A stretch of 64,000 bases of DNA from Ficedula albicollis (taxonomy: Eukaryota > Chordata > Aves > Passeriformes > Muscicapidae). Location of the stretch: positions 106,965,174 through 107,029,173 of the forward strand of contig NC_021673.1 of NCBI RefSeq assembly GCF_000247815.1, given 5' to 3'. Below the pieces are notes generated by a model that did no database searches, had not been told where the DNA came from, and saw only the letters and a list, made by a program, of their open reading frames with translations. The position numbers and the translations under genes are program-made. How positions within the stretch are numbered: position 1 is the first letter of the stretch; every line of letters starts with the position of its first letter. Positions 39,719 through 51,228 of the stretch are shown one piece after another.

Positions 39719-39986
39719 TGTCATGGTTTTAAGTCTAGCTGGAAATTAACACCACACAGCTGCTCAACCCCCCACTCTTCCCCACCCCACCCTAGTGGAA
39801 TGGGGAGGAGAATAAAGGTAAAACTTATATGTTGAGATAAGAACAGTTTAATAATTGAAAAAAAGTAAAATACAGTATAAACAATAAAAGGAGGGGAAAA
39901 AAGTAATGCACAGTGCAATTGCTCACCACCTGCTGACCCACTGATTCCCCTTCCTGAGCCCAGACTGGCCAGGACACTTATATATA
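39719..39986. mobile_element. Endogenous retrovirus LTR fragment, opposite orientation to 6097-6687
   Basis: It opens at 'tgtcatggttttaag' and passes through a C-rich 'cccccactcttccccacc' block, 'agtggaatggggaggagaat', 'gttgagataagaacagttta' (39831) and 'gcaattgctcaccacctgct' (39916). The order is the reverse of the blocks in the LTR at 6097-6687. It breaks off at 'cttatatat', so about half of the element is missing. Confidence 0.82.
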
Positions 39987-41505
39987 AAAACTAGTCCTGT
40001 CACAGAAAAATACACAAAAAACCAACAAACCCCTTCTATTTAAAAATGAAATTAGACAGGATGAATAGGAACCACAAAAGATATTTTTAACTGGAGTAGT
40101 CATAGAGGAGCCACCTGTATCTCTTACAGAAAGCTTTTATAGGGTGCCATTGAATTCTGAGGTTAAAACAAGAACTTGCTAGAATTTCCTAAATAGATCT
40201 AGGAAGAAGATGCTGCCAACAGGCATCTTCAGGCATTCGGGTTTGTATGACCACATAAAACTTGAGACCCTGTGCTCAAAAGCTGATGTTCTCAACTTCC
40301 TCTTCCGCTGCCCAGCTCCAGAAACATTAGCTCTTTCCCTGGCCTCCATGCTCAGCCATATCCCCTGTGATGGCCCCAGTGCTGGTCGATGGAGATTTTG
40401 TGGTGAATACTTTGGGGCCCCATAGTGACTTCCCTGTTGGATGGGTTAACTGCCAAGAGTAAAACGGCTCTGGAAGAACATACATGGCCTTGTTGGATGA
40501 GCACAGAGTAGGGGACCTGAAACTTTGAGAGTTTTAAGGTATTAAAGCCTTAATTCAAGGCTTGTTTCAGTCACATCACCTGTGCAAGGCTTGTTTCAGT
40601 CATCACACACCAGTAACTGTGCTAAGGGAGGTTTGATACACCAGATCCCTGTGAACCCCACAAAGCAGGGTGCCTCCCTTCTCAGCCAGGCTGGGTGAGG
40701 TACAAAGCATCCTTACCATGGTGCTGTGTGCGGAATAAGTTCAGTTATTTCAGCCTGAGAAAATAAAATGTTGCTAAACCTAGTATAAATTAGTTTGCAT
40801 GCTGCATATGAAAATACAGATTGTTCTAGATATTGTTCAGATTCATAACTCAGGCTGTTAAACAGAGATTGCTTCCCTTGAAAATGATGCTAGAGTGATC
40901 TGTTGCTAAATGTCTGGGGGTAGGAGACACTTTTCAATCACTGTACTGGTGCCAGCTTTTTTTTGGTTTTAATTATTGGCACATCCAATTCACAGGAAGA
41001 TCTAAAAAAAGAGAAACTTGTGGAACTCTGCCAAAATTATGTTGCTGGATTTGATTCCCCCTGATTATGATTAGGATTTGAAATTAATATTCATGCTGTA
41101 TTTGTTTCTCCAACTTTTCACATTTAATGCATTTTAAATCAGCTATGCTGGCATCGTCTGTGTGAAATTGTTGCACAAATGGCAGGATTCTCCTGTCATC
41201 TTAGTCATGCAAAGCACAGTCTCTTTAAATGGACAATGTTTTTTTCTTCCATTGGCAAAGTTGTCCATCTCTTCTGGGATGTGAATGTGACTAGCAATGG
41301 AAAGTGATAGTTAATTTTAAACTGTCTCATTCAGAAAACTTGAGATGTTGAGACATCCTCAGATTTCTGCATTGCATCAGATGGCTTATAAGCAGCACAT
41401 TCCTAATGACATATATTTAAAAAAGAAACTGCTTGAGACAACTTGTCAGAACTTGTAGAGCAAGTTGAAGCTAAGGCATAGATTAATTTCAAACATTTTC
41501 TAAAA
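39987..41505. other. Unique AT-rich sequence, no gene seen
   Basis: Contains a 29-bp-period doublet at 40556-40613. 40980-41290 is AT-rich and repeat-free, with words such as 'atgcaaag' and 'ttaatattcat'. It could be conserved noncoding DNA, but that cannot be judged from one sequence. Confidence 0.35.
40556..40613. repeat. Short tandem doublet, period 29 bp
   Basis: 'caaggcttgtttcagtca' occurs at 40556 and 40585 with nearly identical following bases. Confidence 0.85.
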
Positions 41506-41902
41506 TCACAGAATCACTCTCTGAAGGAAGGAAAATCTTGAGATCATCTGGTACAACCTTCTGCTCAAGCAGAGTTAGAGTAGGTTTCCCAGGTCTGTGT
41601 CCAGGCAGCTATTGAGTGTCTCCAAAGATGGAAACTCCACAACTTCTCTGCTCTACCTCTTTCAGTGTTTGATCACTTCCACAATACAAAAAGCCTTCTT
41701 GTGTTCAGATATAATTGCAGCTTTTTTGACTTTGTACCCGTTGCTTCTTGTCCTGTTACTGGGCACAAGAGAGGAAAGCTTGGCTTCCTCATCTTCATTC
41801 CCTGCCATCAGGGATTTAAATATATTGATGGGATATCCCTGAGCCTTCCCTTCTCCAGGTTGAACAGTCCCAGCTCTATCACTCGTATAAAAGATGCTCC
41901 CA
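41506..41902 (-). mobile_element. CR1 LINE 3' part, reverse orientation, first half of a split copy
   Basis: It starts 'tcacagaatcactctctgaa' and passes through antisense CR1 blocks: 'ggcagctattgagtgtctcc' (41606), 'tggaaactccacaacttct' (41630), 'cgttgcttcttgtcctgtta' (41739) and 'ctccaggttgaacagtccca' (41853). It stops at 'gatgctccca', where an oppositely oriented CR1 begins shortly afterwards. The remaining upstream CR1 blocks reappear at 42213-42385. Confidence 0.85.
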
Positions 41903-41930
41903 GAAGCACCTTTGTGGAAAACAAAAACAC

Positions 41931-42188
41931 TTTCGCAGGACAAGAGGAAATGTCCTCAAGTTACTCCAGGAGCTGTTTGGGCTAGACATTATGATCCAGT
42001 CCTTCATAGAAGGGGTTACAAAGCATTTGATCAGACTGCCCAAGGAAGTGGTGGAGTCGCATTCCTGGAAGCATTCAGAAAACTTGAGGACATGGTTTAT
42101 TGGTGAACATGGTGGTATCACTAGGTTGACACTCAGACTTGACGATCCTAAACATTTTTTCCTGCCTTGACAACTCTGTGATATTATG
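41931..42188 (+). mobile_element. CR1 LINE 3' fragment, forward orientation, lying inside another CR1
   Basis: Read on the + strand it contains the sense CR1 blocks 'cgcaggacaagaggaaatgt' (41934), 'ggaagtggtggagtcgcatt' (42043), 'gaggacatggtttattggtg' (42085), 'taggttgacactcagacttg' (42122) and the terminal 'ctctgtgatattatg' (42174), which corresponds to the octamer repeats at a CR1 3' end. It is 5'-truncated and has an intact 3' terminus, as expected for a normal CR1 insertion. Confidence 0.82.
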
Positions 42189-42212
42189 TCCCTTTGTTTG
42201 GCTCAAACCAGC

Positions 42213-42385
42213 ATGTCCGTGTCTTTTCTGCAGGCGAGCTCAGAACTGGACCCAGCACTTCAGGTGTATGCCACCAGTGCTGAGTAGAGGGAAAGAATCA
42301 CATCCCTCCATGGTCTGATGACCCTTTTCCTTGGAGGATACTACTGTGCCATGAGGGCACAGTGCTGGCTCACAGTCACCATTAT
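42213..42385 (-). mobile_element. CR1 LINE, reverse orientation, second half of the split copy
   Basis: The antisense blocks 'gagctcagaactggaccca' (42237), 'caccagtgctgagtagaggg' (42272) and 'cacagtgctggctcacagt' (42358) carry on from where 41506-41902 stopped, with a few dozen consensus bases missing at the break. Confidence 0.8.
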
Positions 42386-42480
42386 CAATTCACTGCTTCC
42401 ACAGAGCAATAAATGGCCTGACTTACTTAAAAAGGATATAGAGATATTTAAAACATTTTGTTAAGGTATGGGTAAATGAT

Positions 42481-42623
42481 GTTTAAGTGAAAGAAAGCAA
42501 TCTATCACTTACATAACCTACATTTTTTTATTCTCATTTGGACAAAATGCACGTTTAAGTGAAAGAAAGCAATCTATCACTTACCTAACCTACATTATTT
42601 TATTCTCATTTGGACAAAATGCA
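42481..42623. repeat. Two-copy tandem duplication, period 72 bp
   Basis: The unit starting 'gtttaagtgaaagaaagcaa' at 42481 recurs at 42553. Two bases differ (acataac/acctaac and attttttt/attatttt). Confidence 0.94.
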
Positions 42624-45600
42624 TCCTGGTTTCGTTCATATAAGGAGTGTTCTGAAAGTGTAACATTCAATGCTTTGAAATTACAAGAAAGAAATTGTGC
42701 CAGAGCTGATAATGCTGCTGAAATTTTTCTTAGAACTCTGAGTGTTCTCATAGTTTTCAGACACTTCTCTAGGAAATTAAAGAACTGTCAGAAGGATAAT
42801 AGCTTTTAAAATCCTACTTTGAAATTCATTATTTGTGAGATCAAATACTTGGGGCTTGTCTTGAGAAAGCAGCAATTGAGGGCTGCCATTAAACTCTTGT
42901 AACTGTGCTTGGGTCTTGTTTCATAGGCAAAGTTAGAGAACCTCACACGAGCACCTACACTAATCTTGATGTAGGTTATAAAGCATGCAGCAGGTTATGT
43001 CCTCTGATTATATAGCTTGAAAATGTGCAAAATAATAGAATTATCTTTACAATCCAATGGTCCTCAAAATGTAGATATTCTCAGTAACCACAAGGCTTCC
43101 TCTATTTCTCTCTCAGAGCTCTGATTCAGAAGAACTTGTGATAATCCCCCATTTCTTCATCTCAGGTTAAATTAATGTACTATACTAAAGAGAAATGTCA
43201 AATTCATATGAAGGTGCTTACTTCAGAGGACACTGGAGCAATAGTGTCATTAACTGGGACAAACAACTCCAGAGTTATGGTGTTGGCTTCTCTGACATTT
43301 CCCACTGATAATTTGAGACATTTCTTCATTATTGTGAAAACATAAAATACAAGAGATGACAACATTCATACTCTGATCATACCTTCAGTCTCTTCACAGA
43401 GACATTTAAAATATAAAAGTTCTCAAGTGTGAGAATTATATAAATTAAGTGTAGGTAAGAATCCCAAGAAAATATGAAGCTAAGTCATAAACCCAAGTCA
43501 TTAGAACTTTTCCACACAGATATACTTTTTGCCTTGAAGATCAGTCTGGTATCACCTTATGACTGGGAAAAATGCTTGAATAGCATAGTTACAAACTCAG
43601 AACAAACATTTCCCATCAGTCATATTTTCCCTTGCTTCTCAGTTTTGATAGTAAGGGTCTAAGAAACAACATGAATTCCTTTCTCTTCATGAACCATCAT
43701 CAAAATAAGGCATTTCTTTCTCTCTTTTCTTTGCTCACCTCCCCATCCTTGTCTGAAATTAGCTGCATGGAAGAATCTAGGATTTTAATTTATACACAGG
43801 GTATATTTCCTCAAGAGAAAGAAAAAGAAGTGGAAAGAAAAATAAGAGAGAAATAAATTATAAATATGGACCATTTGGGGCACAGCCTACACTTTAGTGA
43901 AAGAGAAAGTGCATTGGCTGCACATTATCTGAGATATTCTCTAGGACACCCTAAGGTAACAGATCCTACAGGTGTTCCAGCCATGGAGTAGACCTATCAG
44001 TGATGTCTACTAATCCACTTTAGAAAAATTCTCTACCAGCTGGGGAGCAGTAGCATAAGTTCATTACTTTCAGATGCTGTATTCTTGAAGTTCACTGGTC
44101 AGCCTTCTTTTAATTCAGCAATGAGATTTCTCAAAGAGGGACTAAGAAAGCATGTGCAATATTGCCCAAAGTAGCTTTGCTCTGCAATCAAGGGCTGTCT
44201 CCACAGGCGTGAGAGGTAAACCTGGAGACACTAAAATACTTTGTACTGTCATATCTGACTTCAGCATCAACAGATTAATTGTTCCCTGAATACTCCCTGA
44301 TTCCCTGGTTAGTAAGGTAATTGAGAACATTCAGAAGACAGCATTTATTGTTATGATGTCTCCCACTAAATATTCTTGTTTGACAGTAGACTTTTTCAGA
44401 AAGCAAATCTATGAAACAACTAAATCTCATTATACAAAAAAGGAAAAAGTCCTTTTTAACCCACTTTCTTTGACTTCCTAATGCTAATTGTATAAAATGA
44501 TGTATAAATTATGTAAAATTATGTAAAATTATGTATATATGTTATGTATCAAGCATAGGACTACTCTTACACAACTACAGATTCACACTGAACAGCTTTA
44601 TTTGGTACATATTTTCATCCTGTTTTCTTTCTTCTTATGTTCTTTCCATTCCTTGTTCTGATTTCTGCAGGAGTGTGTCCTGTCCTGTGAAATCCTAGAT
44701 CCTCTCATTTGGATTGACTCACATGTAGAATCTTCAGGCTAGTAAAAGCTGGAGTCTTGACTTCTCTCCTCTCTGCCTCTGTGGAGACAGAAAGACAGAT
44801 GAATAAACTCAGAAGACACCTTTCCATGACTCAGTTAATGGGATTAGATTAATTGCTTCATTTTCATCATCACTCAGAGATCATGACAAAGGGTGATTGT
44901 CCCTGGCTCCATTCCTTCTGCTAGAGGAAAGGCAGGCTCCAGCATTTATTTCTTCCAGACTGGACTGGGATAGCACAGGGGACCAGCAACACATCACTTG
45001 CCATAGATAACCCCCCCCTCATCATTCAGACACATGAATAACCCAGGTTCACAGGTTGTAAGACTAGGCAAAGTGAAAACATTGCTGCTGTAGGCTTCAG
45101 TATCTTTCTTGCTGGACTGGATGATGGTGATGCTGCTCTGAGTGGTGAGTCCATGGAGCAGGCTACAGTCCACAAAGTGTGGAGCTGTAGTGTGGGTGTA
45201 AATCTTGGCCTAATATATGATGAAGTTCAAATAACTGAGGCAAAGAATAACTTTTAATTTACTACAAGGAAACACATATTAAGAGCCAGGAGATTCTTCT
45301 TTTTGAGGTAAACCAGTGCACAGCAAATGATGCCACCAGAAGTGTCTAATATGGCGTGACAGGAATTTCTAAACTATCTCCAAATGAACCCATGGAACAC
45401 TGAGGAGAAAGTAGAGCTGAACAGATATATTGGTTTGGAATTCAAATGGAAGAGTTGTGGAAATGTGGCATGGAGTCCAGGTGCTTATTATCTCCTGTCT
45501 CCACATGTCTCTCACCCAATGTTGGCTTAGGTGTTTTATTACACAGGAGTGTATGTTTATCCTTCAGATAATTTCTGCTCTGCTGGGGCCACACACGTGA

Positions 45601-47348
45601 GTAATTCCTTTCTATTCAGTACAAATTGCCTGGCAAGAGGCTGCAGCAAATTGCACGAGTTTAATTAGCTGGGTCAATGATATTAGTTTCAAAATATTTT
45701 CCCCAAGGCACATAGTTCTGTATTGCCTGCTGAAGTGTTATGCTTGGCCCCTGAGTATTCTGCTAAAGTGCCATGGATTTGGTTTGATGCCATCTTGCAA
45801 GACAAACATTAATGAGACTTTGATGAGCACTTGAACACACACTTAGGTGAAAGCCCCACTAAAGAAAAAGGAAACTTTTCATTTGACTGCACTTGGGAAA
45901 AGACTTTAGCATGGTCAAAAGCTGTGAGCCACCTTACTTTAAAAACCGTTTTGAAAATATGTTAGACACAGTCAATAAACATACTGATAATTTAATAAAT
46001 AAAAATTGGTTGTTATAAGCCATACTGGGACTCAAACAGCTAAACTTTATGAAAACAGCATAATGGTGAATAAATCTTTGCTGGCAAGTGTAATTTGAGG
46101 CAACAAAAATTATTGTAGCTTTTCTTTCATCTCAAAGCAATGGCTATCACCAGAGTTCTCCATTATCACTACTATATTTTCTATAATAAATTACCTCTAA
46201 AATGGTTATTATATGTTATTATATACATATATAATATTAAAAATTCTGATCATGCAAGAGTAAGCTATCACTCACTAGGAATATGCATAGTAGAAGCTTC
46301 TGTCCTGATTTCTGGCTTGTGATTTATATTTATTGGCTGAATAGTTAATTTTCTTTCTATCATGGGAAGAATAAATTATATTAAAAAAAAAAAAAAAAAA
46401 AAAAGAAAGGAAGCATAGCCTCAAAAACACTTGTAAGAAAGAACCAGCCAAAAAATTGCCATATATTTCTAGATGCTATACATTGAGCATATATTATTTG
46501 TGGACTGTGACTTGGACAGAGTGTGTTTTCACAATGCTAAAGGGAGACAGATATTCTCACATCTCCTTTGTGGCCATCTGGGTATGAACAGGGTGCTGAA
46601 GGGGAAGCAGATTTCATGGATATTTGAAGTGCATCTCCTACACCCCAAAATCCACAAACCAGAAGGCTAAAAGGATGCTGGTGGAGAGTGATTGAGAGGA
46701 CTGGGGTGGTGCTGGGCTTTGTCCTCCACAAAGCACTGTCCAAGACAGCTGGGCTAATTCAAGGGATTTGTAATTTACTTTTGGGACAGACTGATCCAAC
46801 ATGTTTTCACCTACAATGAGAGACATCTGCTGCAAAGGTTTCTGGCTGGTGCATGTTGTACTCCATCTCCTGATCAGGACTAAGCCTGTGCAAACACCTA
46901 CATAAATATTATCAGAGTTACTATCAACCAATTTGTATCGCAGTAACGCCATTGATTTTCACTGCAAATATACTGGCTATACATCAGCCAAAGAACTGCC
47001 CTGCAAATTGAATTTCTTTGGTGAGGCATAAGTATTTAGGGACAGGCTTCAGGAGAATAAATGTGCAGAAGTAACATATAAGAGGAATTTGATAAAAGCT
47101 TTATCAGCTTCTGAGACTGAAAGACACCACTGTAGGGAACAATTTTATGAAGGACAATGCTGTCTGCAAGGCACACTGTTCTTGTGAACATCAGATAATA
47201 AACTCTTTTTCTTTCTTTTTTAAATTCAGAAATTGACAACTCCTCCTCTAATAGGCTTAGAGACAGTTTTATTCCAACAGAGCAAAACAACTTATTTAGC
47301 TCCTGAAACAGTAGGGAACTTTGAGAAAAAAAAAATTACATATCTTAA
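42624..47348. other. About 4.7 kb of unique AT-rich sequence, no gene seen
   Basis: No recognised mobile element or exon. 43806-43860 is purine-rich. A short 'ttatgtaaaa' series lies at 44508-44540. A poly-A run lies at 46383-46404 just downstream of an AATAAA. Confidence 0.4.
46370..46404 (+). repeat. AATAAA followed by a run of 22 A
   Basis: The hexamer AATAAA at 46370-46375 is followed after seven bases by A(22). This could be the tail of a very degraded retrocopy or just a simple A tract. The sequence upstream shows no recognisable gene, and I saw no target-site duplication. Confidence 0.5.
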
Positions 47349-47519
47349 GCTATCCCACATAAGTCTGTTTGACCACAGCCGGTAATTGCTACATACAGTT
47401 TCTCAAAGTAGGTGCAGGTACCTTACAGGGATGTGCTATCCCACATAAGTCTGTTTGACCACAGCCATTAATTGCTACATACAGTTTCTCAAAATAGGTG
47501 CAGGTACCTTACAGGGATG
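47349..47519. repeat. Two-copy tandem duplication, period 86 bp
   Basis: The unit starting 'gctatcccacataagtctgt' at 47349 recurs at 47435. About three differences (ccggtaa/ccattaa and aaagtag/aaaatag). Confidence 0.94.
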
Positions 47520-47934
47520 ACTAGGAACTACTTTTGTCTGTACAACTGACACCAAAGCACCCCTCTATTAAAACACATTCCTACTTTTTGTTCTTGCTGC
47601 TTGCATTGAGATAGAATCCAATTTTATCAAGATAAATAGAAAGGATCCTACTGATCTTGGTGCCTTTTGGATCAGATCTGTTAGGGCTGGGTCAATTCCA
47701 ATTGACAATTTGTTTCTTCCTTATGCTTGTGAAGTTTTGCTCCAACAAACCTTGTGTCTCCTTGAGCACTTAATTCCTTGCCTCCAAGCATTATGTTCAC
47801 CTTCTCCAATGGTGTGTCTTTTTAACATGAGCTGTTTTCAGGTTCATTTTTCTCTTGAGCACTGCAGATGGAACAGGGCACCACAGCTAGATGACGTATA
47901 GAGTCCCTGTTGATTCCAGATTGCTTACAGATTT
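47520..47934. other. Unique sequence, no gene seen
   Basis: No recognised element. A 63-codon open frame is present without domain features. Confidence 0.4.
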
Positions 47935-48060
47935 CTGCTAGGTCCTGTGGTTTGCTTCATGAATCACACCAGCCTAATCTTTGGTGCTATGAAAGAGCTG
48001 CTAGGTCCTGTGGTTTGCTTCATGAATCATGCCAGCCTAATCTTTGGTGCTATGAAAGAA
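47935..48060. repeat. Two-copy tandem duplication, period 63 bp
   Basis: The unit starting 'ctgctaggtcctgtggtttg' at 47935 recurs at 47998. About two internal differences (cacaccag/catgccag). Confidence 0.94.
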
Positions 48061-48796
48061 CTCTGTGCCCTGGTGATGGCTTATGAATAAAACCAAAAGC
48101 AAGACGTAGAGAATGGGCTTGATATGGCAGAAGAGTATGACCTGCAAAAAAATGTATATATAATCCAGAATTGATTCACTTTAAGAACAGATTTCTATTG
48201 GTTATACTGAGTCATATTCCTATATAATTTAAAGAGTCTCTAATATAGCTTCCCTCAGGCATGCTGAAATCTGTTTACAAAGTGAATTTCAGCTAAACTT
48301 CAGCTGGAACTGACAAGGAAGCAGACAGGTCAAGCGTAGTATTCTTCTCCTCACAGCAGTGTATTGTGGGGTGACATCATTCTGATTTGCTACAGTGGAT
48401 TCTTCTGAAGAAAAGACAAAATAGAAAAGGGTAGGGAAGCAAGAGAAAGGATGCTGGAACATAAGAGTGGCTGTCTTGGGCCAGCCGTAGACTAGTCTAG
48501 ACTAGAGGTTGATAGGAAAGGAAATAAAAATAACAAACATATAATTTTACTTTTCTTTGTATAACCCTTTCAGCTTCAGGTATTTGCTGACTGAGGTACT
48601 TCTTAATCCACAGTTTCTTATTGTATCTTTGCATTCAATATTAACAAAAGAAGGAAGGCAGCAATGAGAGTGAAATAATAGCAAAGGTGTTGCATGAATA
48701 ATAGCTTGAAAATTCACATGGCACTCAGGAAACAAGGCTGTGATGACCTTATTTTCTGTTCTCCTCTGACCTAATCAGAACACTTCTAGGGCTAAA
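48061..48796. other. Unique AT-rich sequence, no gene seen
   Basis: A 12-bp palindrome (tagactagtcta) lies near 48487. There is nothing else. Confidence 0.4.
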
Positions 48797-48928
48797 AAAT
48801 TTAAAGTCAGAGCAGTGTGCTGGAAGATACTTGCAGACTGCTCTAGTTGAAAAGGTATATGCAAATTTAAAGTCAGAGCAGTGTGCTGGAAGATCCTTAC
48901 AGACTGCTCTAGTTGAAAAGGTATATGT
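48797..48928. repeat. Two-copy tandem duplication, period 66 bp
   Basis: The unit starting 'aaatttaaagtcagagcagt' at 48797 recurs at 48863. Two differences ('gatacttgcag' versus 'gatccttacag'). Confidence 0.94.
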
Positions 48929-49011
48929 TTTGAATGTGCAAAAACCTCTTCTTAGGTTATAAATGATGTCCCTCTGTACTTCTTTTCATGCTTACCCTTC
49001 ACCCCCCTCTT

Positions 49012-49213
49012 TTGGTTTTGGCTGGAGTAGAGTTAATTTTCTTCACAGTGGCAATTGTGGTGGGGGGAAGGTGTGGGTTTGTGCTGAACACAAGGCTGAT
49101 AGTATAGAGATGATTTTGTTAATCCTGAGCAAAGCTTGCAAGATTTTTCTGCTTCTCAAACCCCCCCACCAGTGAGGAGGCTGGGGGTGCACAAGAAATT
49201 TTGAGGGAGCACA
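49012..49213. mobile_element. Endogenous retrovirus LTR fragment, same orientation as 6097-6687
   Basis: It contains 'ggagtagagttaattttctt' (49024), 'tttgtgctgaacacaaggct' (49078), 'atttttctgcttctcaaac' (49143) and 'gaggctgggggtgcacaaga' (49177). These blocks match the 5' third of the avian LTR type seen at 6097, in a different subfamily. The element is truncated on the right. Confidence 0.72.
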
Positions 49214-51118
49214 ACTATATCTGAATGTAATGCTCTTTTGAAAAGGAGACGAAGGCAAACAGCACAGCTGAGGTCTTCAAAATTACAGTTTCCCCTAAAC
49301 TTACACCTCAAGCCCAGAGGGATGCAGGGGGACCTCAGCCATGGGACACTGCCCATTTCACATTGCTTGTGCAGTAGCTGTCTTCTCTAGAAAGAGCTCT
49401 GGCTGCATGGTACACCTCCAGGAAGTGAAAGATGGAGAGACAACCCTACAGCTGCATATGGGGGAGAAGACAACCCTATAATTCTCACTGTGGAACAGCT
49501 TGGGCAGGAATTTTCTCCCCTTTGGGCTTCTTTAAGATTATCCAAACCGTAACTTAACCTCAGCATATAGTGTGGAGGCGTGGCAGCTTCCAGCACAAGC
49601 TGAAATGATGGCTTGCTTGTGCCCAGGTGCAGCACAGAGATGGTGCACACAGAGAATGGGTGCACACAGAGAACGGGTGCACAAGCGTGGCTACAAGATT
49701 TTGCAAAGGAGTGGGTTTTGCCTTGTGTGTCTATGACAGCATTAAGCCTTTCCTCTTCTGTTCTAAGTAAAAACTAAATCTTATCTTGACTGTGCTAAAA
49801 TTACACTTTAGACACGAAGCTACATGCTGTAAAGTTTCATTAAAATGCATGCCAATATGCATTTGCTAAAGGAACGGCACATTTCTCCAAAACATGAAAC
49901 AGGGTTTCCCTTTAGTTAGATTTACACAAAGAAAATGGTTATTTTCCTGCCTTTTTTCCCCCCTGAAAAATTTTTCTTTTGCTAAGGAAAGCACTCACAA
50001 AATCCTCATTCCTATCAGAAAAGTTGTCAATACTCTTATTTCCAGGAAGGTAACACTATCTCTGACACATCAGGTAATCAGCAGCTTACAGCTTACTTTG
50101 GAATTTGGCACAAATGAGGAAATCACCATATTATAAAAAAAAGACATAATGAAATAGCTCTTCATAACTGCTTATTATTCTGAACAGGGCTTTCATTTTC
50201 TTCTATGGCATTTGCACATTAAAAAAACCTCACCAAACCAGAAAAAAAAAAAAAAACCCAGTGAATTTTTATGTATTTATATGATACATTTGCAGGAAGC
50301 AGAGCAAACTATGAAAGCCGTGATATGAGTGTGGATTGAAAGGAAGTAGCACAGAAGGGTGACATTTATTAATTTACAGATGGTATTACTCTAGCTGCCT
50401 GAAACCATAGTGATCTGGTAACAGACATGGAACTCCAAATGCCTGAAGCAACCCCAGATGTCACAGCATACTCTCCAGGGAATGTAATTTAATAATAATT
50501 TATATGGCAAGTATAGCACTTGTGAAATATGTCGTTCAGCACCATCACTGTGCATATTCCCTGGTGAGTAATTTAAGAACATATAATATTTCAGAGCTTT
50601 GAATCTGGAGAGAGATGATAATTAGATTCCTACTTTAAATCAGGTATAGGAAGGGAAAAGTTAATCAACTCAAAAACATAATTTAGCAGATTTGGATTTC
50701 TAATGACACCTCTAATTAGAATTAAGGCATAATTTGGGACACATATAAAGATGCTAATTATTATGAAAATATTTTCAAACATGCTGCAGGCTCAAAGGTG
50801 AAAAAAGTTTATGTGAGTCTTGACGATAAAACCCATCAGATATTCCATAGCTTGGTGTAAGTATCCGTTCTGAGCAGCTATGGGATTCATGCTAAAAACA
50901 GTAATTGGAAAATTTTCATTTGGATCAACTGGATACTGAACTGAATCCTATGGCTACTGAAGAGGTCTATGTGATTTTTTTTGAGAAGGAATCCATTGTC
51001 TTTCTAATTGTGTTCTTCTGGTTGTTCTCCCTATAGTTAATTGTCAGGAATCGAGCCCTTTCCCTAGCAATAAGATTGAGGCAGAAATGTCTTCTCTTCC
51101 TAACACTGTTTGGTGAGC
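49214..51118. other. Unique sequence, no gene recognised
   Basis: 49214-49700 is GC-richer, with short open frames and a small 'gtgcacacagagaa' doublet near 49642-49675. It may be further mobile-element debris. The remainder is AT-rich. An A run lies at about 50243-50257. Confidence 0.35.
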
Positions 51119-51228
51119 TCCAAGTCAGTGGAAAGAACTGTATGGCTGCAGCATGGCTTAGAAAGCACTTTGTTCCAAGTCAGTGGAAAGAACTGTATGG
51201 CTGCAACAGGGCTTAGAAAGCACTTTGT
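51119..51228. repeat. Two-copy tandem duplication, period 55 bp
   Basis: The unit starting 'tccaagtcagtggaaagaac' at 51119 recurs at 51174. Two differences ('gcagcatgg' versus 'gcaacaggg'). Confidence 0.94.

Noticed and set aside
41662..42121. Several overlapping open frames of 70-106 codons on both strands
   Set aside because: They lie within CR1 3' fragments and do not correspond to the CR1 reverse transcriptase.
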